64,000 nucleotides of DNA from Enhygromyxa salina (lineage in GTDB: Bacteria; Myxococcota_A; Polyangia; Nannocystales; Nannocystaceae), in NCBI RefSeq assembly GCF_002994635.1, contig NZ_PVNL01000192.1, forward strand, positions 1 to 64,000. The letters are read 5' to 3'. A program made the position numbers and the translations under genes. The notes below the pieces were generated by a model. That model ran no database searches and was not told the DNA's origin. It was given only the letters and a program-made list of their open reading frames with translations. Each line of letters begins with the position of its first letter. Positions within the stretch are counted from its first letter, which is position 1. This document shows positions 1 to 8,240 of this stretch, piece after piece.

Positions 1-316
1 CGTCTCCGCGCTGGCTGTCGTACTCGAGCGAGAGCGAGGGCTCGAGCCCGCGGGCGGCCGGGGGGAGCTGGATCGGGATCGAGTAGCGGGCGGCGCCGTG
101 ATCATTGACGACGAACGAGCCCGGCAAGGTGCCGACCGGCGACGACGCGGTTCTGCGTGGCTCGGGATCACCCGCGTTCGGGCCAGCGAATAGTGCGGCG
201 TGCAGCAGCGAGCCGCTCAGCGGCGTCGCGCGGGCCTGGGGTGCCACGCACAACCACGCCGCGAGGACCAGCAACACGAGGAAGGTCGAACGAGGCGCGG
301 GCGGACGTGAGCGCAT
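1..316 (-). CDS. SpvB/TcB-like (Rhs-associated) secreted protein, N-terminal part only
   Basis: The minus strand reads from an ATG at 316 to the window edge without a stop, giving 105 codons. The first about 30 residues form a signal peptide: basic MRSRPPAPR, then a hydrophobic FLVLLVLAAWL run, then a likely cleavage after ARA. Residues 62-102 carry the start of the SpvB/TcB fold, with LPGSFVVNDHGAARYSIPI, then QLPPAARGLEPSLSLEYDSQ. This matches the PGxFxVxxxGAAxYxIPIxxPPGxxGxxPxLSLxYxSQ signature of SpvB, TcB and Rhs-repeat proteins. Such proteins usually exceed 1500 residues and may end in a toxin domain. Everything after the first about 100 residues lies outside the window, so cargo and immunity partner cannot be judged. 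Confidence 0.85.
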   Translation of the reverse strand, partial: MRSRPPAPRSTFLVLLVLAAWLCVAPQARATPLSGSLLHAALFAGPNAGDPEPRRTASSPVGTLPGSFVVNDHGAARYSIPIQLPPAARGLEPSLSLEYDSQRGD

Positions 317-407
317 GTATGGATCAATGCCAGCTCGAGCGCGTCGTTGTCACGCGCTGATGCTTCTGGACCGATCGACAGACACCTCGCCTCGCTGCGC
401 GACAATT

Positions 408-412
408 AGGAG
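408..412 (+). promoter_or_regulatory. Ribosome binding site of the decayed gene at 424
   Basis: AGGAG lies 11 bases before the ATG at 424. It supports 424 as the original start of the now disrupted reading frame that follows. Confidence 0.4.
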
Positions 413-423
413 CCGCTGTACTC

Positions 424-765
424 ATGGGCACGGGGCAGCAGCCAGCAGTGGACGTTGACGCGGTGACAACGCAAAGCCTTCGGTGCGCTGATCAGTCGGC
501 TGCGCACCCACGCGGCGTCATTCAACAGCGGGAAGCTGGTATCGGGTGTTGCGTGGTCGAGCTTCGTCGATAGCAACGAAACCATGCTCGGGCATGGATT
601 TCGCCCGCCCAGGTCGACGCTGGCGTCGAGCTGACCAGGCCCACGCTTGGGTGGCAGCTGAAGGCGGGCCAGAACGCAGCCGAGCTGAGCGCCCTGCTCG
701 CCGATCCCGGAATGCGGCCGATCTCGCTGGCGTCCCGCCGCTGAGCGGGCGCGAGCGAGTACGCG
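424..765 (+). pseudogene. Decayed 5' part of an unidentified gene continuing into the frame at 766
   Basis: Protein-like sequence runs from the ATG at 424 but changes frame. It opens MGTGQQPAVDVDAVTTQ in frame 1, passes to frame 2 near 470 (RKAFGALISRLRTHAASF, then GKLVSGVAWSSFVDSNETML), and returns to frame 1 near 600 (VDAGVELTRPTLGWQLKAG, then LSALLADPGMRPISLASRR). It then meets a TGA at 742-744 and continues in the same frame as ASEYAVILVPTQTP. A TAG at 571 interrupts frame 1 where frame 2 carries the protein-like sequence. Two compensating indels plus one nonsense change explain the pattern, as would assembly errors. I do not recognise the family. Confidence 0.5.
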
Positions 766-1647
766 GTGATCCTCGTGCCCACGCAGACACCCACGAACTG
801 GTCGGCGAGCGTGCACCTGTCGAGCTCGAGCCTGAGCGCCGAGATCGCAGACCGATGGCAAGCGGGCTTCTATCCGGTTCGGATCACCGCCGAAGACGGA
901 ACCGACCCTTCGGACGCGGCCTGGGAGGTGTATCAGGCGCTGCGCGGAATTCAGCCCGTGTTGATCAGGGTGCTGGAGATCGTGCCGGGCGAGGCGCCAG
1001 CGCAGGGTGTTCGCGTTGTCAGACGGAGCGCTGGATTTAGCATGCCAAGCGTGACCGACGCGAGGGAAGACCCGTACGCCAAGTACCCGCAGTATCCGCG
1101 ATGGGTGGTAACTTTCGGTCTTGGCGTGAACTGGGTGCTCCGGTGGGGTTGGCTTCCGCTGACGGCGGGTCTTTTGATCGCGTGGCTCCTGGATTGGACG
1201 GACTGGCGAAGGGCGCTGGCAGGCTGGATCGGGGGGATGCTGTTGATCGGTTCCTTGGCCGGGGTGATCGGTGGCGTCCTCGCCGTGACCAGTCGAAACC
1301 TGGCCCTGAAAAAAGAGCGATTGTCGGGGAACGTTGTGGATTACTCCGGCGATCCAAGTTGGGCGAAGATGTTCCCCCAGTACGCCCAGTACTCGCGCGG
1401 ACAGGTGCGCTTCATCCTGATCGTGAGAGCTCTTACCCAGTTTGGTTGGATTGTGCTCGCGGGGATTTTACTGATCGCGTGGCTGCTGGAGTGGGCACGA
1501 GGGAGTGTGTTGCTTGCGATCGGGGCAGCCGGGTTGTTGTTGATTGGACTCTTGGCCGGCGTGCTCCACGGCGCCGTGCTCGGTCGACCTGGACGCGCGA
1601 AAGCCCCGCCGCCACAGCCAGACTCGAAGGATTCGAGTGAACCATGA
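766..1647 (+). CDS. Membrane protein with internally duplicated two-TM unit (possibly remnant of a longer gene)
   Basis: Open from a GTG at 766; an internal ATG at 1042 would give a self-contained 201-residue membrane protein. Residues 1-90 are soluble and continue the protein-like sequence upstream of the TGA at 742, so the full gene may be broken. From residue 93 two similar units of about 75-80 residues follow, each a KYPQYPRW/MFPQYAQY-type segment and then two hydrophobic helices. LLIAWLLDW and LLIGSLAGVIGGVL in unit 1 match LLIAWLLEW and LLIGLLAGVLHGAVL in unit 2. The C-terminus is Pro-rich and probably cytosolic. The stop overlaps the next start (ATGA). No known family was recognised. 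Confidence 0.55.
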   Translation: MILVPTQTPTNWSASVHLSSSSLSAEIADRWQAGFYPVRITAEDGTDPSDAAWEVYQALRGIQPVLIRVLEIVPGEAPAQGVRVVRRSAGFSMPSVTDAREDPYAKYPQYPRWVVTFGLGVNWVLRWGWLPLTAGLLIAWLLDWTDWRRALAGWIGGMLLIGSLAGVIGGVLAVTSRNLALKKERLSGNVVDYSGDPSWAKMFPQYAQYSRGQVRFILIVRALTQFGWIVLAGILLIAWLLEWARGSVLLAIGAAGLLLIGLLAGVLHGAVLGRPGRAKAPPPQPDSKDSSEP

Positions 1648-2024
1648 AGACTTCAACGTGTGCCTCCATCCTGCTAGCAATTTCATTGCTCGCGTGCGAC
1701 GAATCGCCATCGGAGCGCCGCCATCGTTCTCTTGGTTCCACCACGATCCACCGGCTGCTAGCGATTGGGGACTTCGACGGTGAGGGTCATGACGACAGCG
1801 CATGCTTCGCAGCGGAGCATGAGCGAACCCGGAATTTTCAGTTGACACCGAAGCGTGCGCGGCCGAGAACTCTCGCGTGCTGGTCGTCCAAAAGTTCGGG
1901 GGCACGTCCGTGGGAACCCTCGAGCGGATCCGAACCGTGGCCGAGCGCGTGCTCGCCCGCCAGCGCAGCGGCGATCGAGTCGTGGTCGTGGTCTCGGCGA
2001 TGGCCGGCGAGACCAACCGCCTGA
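1644..2024 (+). pseudogene. Truncated lipoprotein with a single FG-GAP-like motif
   Basis: Starts at ATG 1644, overlapping the preceding stop. Residues 1-18 are a lipoprotein signal (MKTSTCASILLAISLLAC) and residues about 40-52 read LLAIGDFDGEGHDDSAC, the opening of an FG-GAP/VCBS repeat like those in the intact lipoprotein at 6531. After about residue 65 the frame loses protein character and runs 148 bases into aspartokinase in another frame. The simplest reading is a longer FG-GAP lipoprotein whose 3' part was deleted, leaving its head directly upstream of lysC. The join is probably near 1830-1860. Confidence 0.45.
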
Positions 2025-3178
2025 TCGAGCTCGCCAACGCCCTGCACGCGATCGCCCACGCGCAGCACGCCGCCCACAACGGCGATCCAGGCCCAGACTC
2101 CAAGGGCTGGGTCGCGCCGCTCAAGCGCGATGACGCCGGCTTCGAGCGCGAGCTGAGCCAGCTGATGAGCACCGGGGAGAAGGTCAGCGCGGCGCTGGTC
2201 TCGATGGCGATCCAGGACCTCGGCGGCGCCAGCGTCTCGCTGGTCGGCCACCAGCTCGGGGTCACGACCCAGGGCAGCTACACCAACGCGCGGATCGTCT
2301 CGATCGACGCCGAGCGGATCCACGCGCTGCTCGACGCGGGCACGATCGTGGTCTGTGCAGGGTTCCAGGGCCTCGACGAGGCCGGTGACGTCACCACGCT
2401 CGGGCGCGGCGGCTCCGACACCTCGGCGGTGGCCCTGGCCGCGGCGATCGTCGCCGATGAGTGCGAGATCCTGACCGACGTCGACGGGGTGTACACCAGC
2501 GATCCACGCGTGGTCCCGAGCGCGCGCAAGCTCGACCGCATCACTCACGAGGAGATGCTCGAGCTGGCCTCGCTCGGCTCGAAGGTCCTGCAGATCCGCG
2601 CGGTCGAGTTCGCCATGAAATTCAACGTCCCGGTGCACGTGCGCCACAGCCAGCATCTTCGAGAAGGAACCAGGATCGTGCCCGAGACCCCCAACATGGA
2701 GGCCGTCCTGGTCGCGGGCGTGGCCCTCGATCGCGACGAAGCCAAGGTCACCCTCACCAACTGCCCCGACGTGCCGGGCACGATCGCCTCGCTGTTCACC
2801 GTGCTCGGCGAGCGCGGGATCATCGTCGACATGATCATCCAAAACGCCAGCCGCGACGGCAAGACCGACGTGACCTTCACGGTCCCGCAAGACGAGCTGC
2901 AGCGCACGACCGAGGCGATCGGCGAGCTCGAGCTGGTGTGTGCGCCCGGCGTGACGCTGCTGACCGACGCCCAGATCGCCAAGATCTCGATCGTCGGGGT
3001 CGGCATGCGCACCCACGCGGGCGTGGCGGCCAAGGCGTTCTCCGTGCTCGCGCACGAGGGCGTCAACATTCAGATGGTCTCGACCTCGGAGATCAAAGTC
3101 TCGGTCGTGGTCGAAGAAAAGTACGGCGAGCTGGCGCTGCGGGCCCTGCACGACGGGTTTGGGCTGGGCACGCCGTAG
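1877..3178 (+). CDS. lysC: Aspartate kinase (aspartokinase)
   Basis: Phosphorylates aspartate at the first step of the Lys/Thr/Met pathway, in the cytoplasm. It has 433 residues. KFGGTSVG at 6-13 is the amino acid kinase nucleotide motif, MSTGEKVSAAL lies near residue 98, and LGRGGSDTSAVALAA near 175 is the aspartokinase signature. Two C-terminal ACT domains (about 280-345 and 365-430, with VPGTIASLFTVLGERGI and GVAAKAFSVLAHEGVNIQM) indicate feedback control by end-product amino acids, as known for the family. The GTG start at 1877 gives the standard VVQKFGGTS opening. A short extra segment rich in His/Ala at about 57-80 lengthens it slightly over the usual 405-415. It stands alone, not with asd or dapA. 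Confidence 0.95.
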   Translation: MLVVQKFGGTSVGTLERIRTVAERVLARQRSGDRVVVVVSAMAGETNRLIELANALHAIAHAQHAAHNGDPGPDSKGWVAPLKRDDAGFERELSQLMSTGEKVSAALVSMAIQDLGGASVSLVGHQLGVTTQGSYTNARIVSIDAERIHALLDAGTIVVCAGFQGLDEAGDVTTLGRGGSDTSAVALAAAIVADECEILTDVDGVYTSDPRVVPSARKLDRITHEEMLELASLGSKVLQIRAVEFAMKFNVPVHVRHSQHLREGTRIVPETPNMEAVLVAGVALDRDEAKVTLTNCPDVPGTIASLFTVLGERGIIVDMIIQNASRDGKTDVTFTVPQDELQRTTEAIGELELVCAPGVTLLTDAQIAKISIVGVGMRTHAGVAAKAFSVLAHEGVNIQMVSTSEIKVSVVVEEKYGELALRALHDGFGLGTP

Positions 3179-3262
3179 GGCCCGTCGTCGCGCCGGCTTG
3201 CCCCGATCGAGCCGAAGTCGTAACGTGCCGCGGATCGCCGCCTGGGCGCGGCCTCGTGCTCC

Positions 3263-5023
3263 ATGAACCCCGAGCTCCCGCGACGCCCCGGCCCGCACGA
3301 CGGCCTGTACGACACGGCGGCGGTGGTGGTCCTGCTGGTGATGTCGATCATCGCGCTGCTGACCTGGCAGCGGTTTGGCATCACCTGGGACGAGCGCTAC
3401 CACGTCGAATACGGCGACCACATCCTCTCGTTCTACGAGTCTTGGGGCGCGGACAAGACCGCGCTGACCTTCCGCATCGATTACCTGTACGGCGGCGGCT
3501 TCGACCTCAGCGGCGCGCTGTTCCGCAAGCTCGCGGCGCCCCTCGATCAGTACGAGGCGATCCATCTGTTTGGCACGATCGTCGGCGTGCTCGGGCTGTG
3601 GGGCACCTGGAGGCTCGGCCGCGTGCTCGGGGGGCCGCGCGCGGGGTTGCTGGCCGCGCTGTTCATCGGCGCGACCTCGGTCTACTGGGGACACATGCCC
3701 AACAACCCCAAGGATCTGCCCTTCGCGGTTGGCTACGTGTGGAGCATGGCGCTGTTGCTGCAGGCGATCGGCACGTATCCGCGGGTGCCTCGGGCGCTCG
3801 CTATCAAGCTGGCAATTGCGATCGGCCTGGCGATGAGCGTGCGGATCGGCGGGCTGCTGTTGGTCTGTTATCTGGTCGCCACGATCGCGCTGTGGGTCGG
3901 CCATCACGGCTGGCTGCGCCGCGACCTCGAGGCGACTTACCGCTACGCCCGGCGCCTGGCGCTGACCGGGATCGGCGTGGTGGCGGGGGCCTGGGCCGTG
4001 ATGCTGGTCTGGTGGCCGTGGGCGCTCTACGACCCGGTCAAGCGCCCGCTGGCCGCCGTGCGGCGGATGTCGCAGTTCATGGATCACGAGCGCGATATGC
4101 CCTTCGCGGGCGAGATGGTGTCGAACTTCGACATCGACTGGCGCTACTTGCCGCACTACTTCGGCTACAAGATGCCGGAGTTCGTGATCGTGCTGTTCGT
4201 GCTCGGCACGATCGTGGGCGTGGTCACCCTGATCTGGCGCGCGCGCGAGGCTCGGTGGTTCACGCAGAACCTGGTGCTGGGCACGCTGCTGGTCTCGCTG
4301 TGGTTCCCGTGGCTCTACGCCGTCTACAAAGGGTCGGTCCTGTACGACGGGCTGCGGCACTTCTTGTTCCTGGTGCCGGTGATGGTCGCGGGCGTGGCGT
4401 GGTTGGTCGACGTCGGGATCGGGGCCCTGGTCAAGCGGTTTGGCAGGCCAGCGGCGGTGATCCTGGCGATCGTGGTCGCCACGCTCTGCATGGATCAATA
4501 CGCGACGATGATTCGGCTGCACCCCCACCAATACGTCTACTTCAATCGCTTCATCGGCGGGGTGAAGGGCGCGGTTGGGAAGTACGACACCGACTACTAC
4601 GCCGAGACCTACGAGGACACCGCCGAGCAGTTTGCTCGACACCTGTGGCGAACCGAGCCCGACGTGTACCTCGACACCGTGTACCGGATAGCGGGGTGCG
4701 GGGGCCCGCTTCGCACCATGCGGCGGCTGCCGCCCAACTTTCAGTATCATCGCAAGAGCTACGATTTTTGGATGGGCTACACCCGCGGCAACTGCCATCG
4801 GCGCCACCGCAAGAGCCCCGCGATCTTCAAGCTCACCCGTGACGGCGGCCTGCTCAACATCGTTCGCGATCGGCGCGAAGCAAACCGCGCGAAGGAGGCC
4901 AAAGATCGGGCCAAAGCCAAGGCCAACCGGGCCAAGGCCAAGGCCGACCGGGCCAAGACCAAGTCCAACCGGACCAGGGCCAAGACCGAGGCCCGTCCCA
5001 CGCCCACGCAGGACTCGCCATGA
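3263..5023 (+). CDS. GT39/ArnT-like polytopic membrane glycosyltransferase with basic C-terminal tail
   Basis: A 586-residue polytopic membrane protein. After a first helix (about 19-37) comes a WDE acidic motif (residues 42-44) in the first external loop, as in GT-C enzymes that use polyprenyl-phosphate sugars (PMT/ArnT type). About ten further hydrophobic helices follow to residue about 415, then a soluble domain containing HPHQYVYFNRFIGG, typical of myxobacterial GT39 proteins. It probably transfers a sugar to lipid or protein on the periplasmic side; the acceptor is unknown. The last about 60 residues are an unusual low-complexity run of KAKANRAKAKADRAKT type, likely cytosolic and coiled or nucleic-acid/lipid binding. 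The stop overlaps the next start (ATGA), so the two genes are probably co-translated. Confidence 0.8.
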   Translation: MNPELPRRPGPHDGLYDTAAVVVLLVMSIIALLTWQRFGITWDERYHVEYGDHILSFYESWGADKTALTFRIDYLYGGGFDLSGALFRKLAAPLDQYEAIHLFGTIVGVLGLWGTWRLGRVLGGPRAGLLAALFIGATSVYWGHMPNNPKDLPFAVGYVWSMALLLQAIGTYPRVPRALAIKLAIAIGLAMSVRIGGLLLVCYLVATIALWVGHHGWLRRDLEATYRYARRLALTGIGVVAGAWAVMLVWWPWALYDPVKRPLAAVRRMSQFMDHERDMPFAGEMVSNFDIDWRYLPHYFGYKMPEFVIVLFVLGTIVGVVTLIWRAREARWFTQNLVLGTLLVSLWFPWLYAVYKGSVLYDGLRHFLFLVPVMVAGVAWLVDVGIGALVKRFGRPAAVILAIVVATLCMDQYATMIRLHPHQYVYFNRFIGGVKGAVGKYDTDYYAETYEDTAEQFARHLWRTEPDVYLDTVYRIAGCGGPLRTMRRLPPNFQYHRKSYDFWMGYTRGNCHRRHRKSPAIFKLTRDGGLLNIVRDRREANRAKEAKDRAKAKANRAKAKADRAKTKSNRTRAKTEARPTPTQDSP

Positions 5024-5991
5024 TCACGCCAGACACTGAAAGGGTGCTCGATGCGGCCGCGACCGAGCTGCGCAGCGCCTACACCCTGGTCGCGGATCCA
5101 CAGTGCGATCCCGTCACCGCCATGCCGCACCTTCAGCGCGCGTGGCAGGCGGTGGCCTGGCTCAGCCGTGGCGAGCTGCCCGAGGGGGCGGGGGAGACCC
5201 TCGCGGACTGGCTCGCGCCCGAGCAGCTCGAGCTGATCCCCGCCAAGTCGCGCGGCTCGGTCCACGCTGTGATCGCGGCCGCCTGTCAGCACGCTGGCGA
5301 GCCGCCGCCGTGGGTTAACGCTGGCTCGCCGCCGCCCGAGCTCCCCGCCGCCAAGCTGCTCCTGAGTCATCTGCGCGTGCTCGGTCAGCTGGTCCGCGCG
5401 CTCGAGCTGCGCGCGCGCGGGCGCACGCCAAAGGTTCAGCTGGCCGCGCGATGGGGGGTCCGTGCCGCGTGGTGGGTGGGGGGCGCGACCGCGTTCGTGC
5501 TGCTCGCGCTGCGCCCGTGGCAGACCGAGGACGAGGGCTCGTGGCGCGGCGCGTACTACCCAACCCCGGCGTTCGAGGGCGAGCCCGACCTGCGCCGCGA
5601 GGCCGACGTGGCGTTCGACTGGCGCAAGCGGGGGCCGACCGACTCGATCCCCTCGGATCGGTTCAGCGCCCGCTGGGACACGTGCCTGGTGCTCGAGGAA
5701 GACACCGAGGTCGGCCTGCAGATCGTCTCCGACAGTCGGTCCCGGCTGTGGCTCAATGGCGAGGTCGTCGTCGATCACTGGAAGCAGCATCAGCGGGCCG
5801 CCAAGGGGGCGCGCGTGTCGGTGCCCGAGGGCACGCACCACCTGCGGGTCGAGTATGTGGAGGACGTGGCCAACGCGTCGATCCACGTGACCGCCTCGTT
5901 CGACGAGGATGAGACCCCGGCCCCGATCCCGGCCGACATGCTGGAGTTTCCGGGCATGGAGATCGACGCCGACGCCGACCCTTGCGAGTGA
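5020..5991 (+). CDS. Single-pass membrane protein with PA14-like domain
   Basis: A 323-residue protein translationally coupled to the glycosyltransferase upstream. Residues 1-140 are predicted cytosolic and helical. A hydrophobic stretch at about 148-166 (AAWWVGGATAFVLLALRPW) is a probable TM helix. Residues 170-305 look like a PA14 beta-barrel: WRGAYYPTPAFEG, then DRFSARWDTCLVLEEDTE, then SRLWLNGEVVVDHW and THHLRVEYVEDV. That order of motifs is known from PA14 domains, which bind carbohydrate in adhesins and glycosidases. Position next to a glycosyltransferase makes glycan binding or a scaffold role plausible, but that is inference. No catalytic domain is visible. Confidence 0.7.
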   Translation: MITPDTERVLDAAATELRSAYTLVADPQCDPVTAMPHLQRAWQAVAWLSRGELPEGAGETLADWLAPEQLELIPAKSRGSVHAVIAAACQHAGEPPPWVNAGSPPPELPAAKLLLSHLRVLGQLVRALELRARGRTPKVQLAARWGVRAAWWVGGATAFVLLALRPWQTEDEGSWRGAYYPTPAFEGEPDLRREADVAFDWRKRGPTDSIPSDRFSARWDTCLVLEEDTEVGLQIVSDSRSRLWLNGEVVVDHWKQHQRAAKGARVSVPEGTHHLRVEYVEDVANASIHVTASFDEDETPAPIPADMLEFPGMEIDADADPCE

Positions 5992-6036
5992 CACTCGCTT
6001 TGCCCAGCTCGGTGATTGTTCGGCTACTGTGTGGGC

Positions 6037-6495
6037 ATGGTGAGGGTCGAGGTCAACGAGCTGCTCGCGGCGCCGATCGACGCGCTGTTCGAGCGCCTGG
6101 TCGATCACGAGAGCTACGCTAGCTACGCCGGGGTCTCGTCCGCGACGCTGACTCGCGCTGGCCACGAGGCGCGCAACGGAGCGGGCGCGCAGCGGCGGGT
6201 CCGACTCGGGGCGGTGGTTCTGTGGGAAGACATCGTCGCGTTCGAGCGGCCGACGTTGATGGAGTATCGGATCGTCAAGGTCCGCCCGCCGCTGGTTCGG
6301 CACCTGCTCGGGCGCGTGAGCTTGTCGCCAGAGGGCGAGGGCACCCGGGTGGTCTGGGTCAGCGAGTTCGAGGTGCGGATCCCCGGGCTGGGTCGGGTGC
6401 TCGAGCCCAGGCTGCGGGCCGAGTTTGACGGGGCGTTTCGAGCGATGCTGCACGAGATGGCCCGCCGGGCGCGGCACCAGACCGCGAGCGCCTAA
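6037..6495 (+). CDS. SRPBCC (START/Bet v1-like) family protein
   Basis: About 152 residues from the ATG at 6037; an upstream TTG at 6016 would add seven residues but lacks support. The pattern is that of SRPBCC/polyketide-cyclase-like folds: VNELLAAPIDALFERLVDHESYA (first strand and helix), a central WEDIVAFERPTLMEYRIVK, a GEGTRVVWVSEFEV strand, and a final long helix (FDGAFRAMLHEMARRA). These proteins bind hydrophobic ligands in a deep cavity. The actual ligand cannot be inferred. It stands alone between a membrane protein and a lipoprotein on the same strand. Confidence 0.7.
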   Translation: MVRVEVNELLAAPIDALFERLVDHESYASYAGVSSATLTRAGHEARNGAGAQRRVRLGAVVLWEDIVAFERPTLMEYRIVKVRPPLVRHLLGRVSLSPEGEGTRVVWVSEFEVRIPGLGRVLEPRLRAEFDGAFRAMLHEMARRARHQTASA

Positions 6496-6530
6496 TTGCT
6501 AATTGTGGGCGGCGTAGCGATATTCGCGGG

Positions 6531-8234
<1,704 letters not shown>

Positions 8235-8240
8235 CCCGCG

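Noticed and set aside
1838..4807. A 989-codon minus-strand open frame opposite lysC and the GT39-like gene
   Set aside because: It is antisense to two well-supported genes and is rich in Arg/His/Asp with no domain pattern, as expected for a GC-rich shadow frame.
2461..4842. A 793-codon plus-strand open frame in a second frame across lysC and the glycosyltransferase
   Set aside because: Arg/Pro/Gly-rich shadow in another frame of two clear genes.
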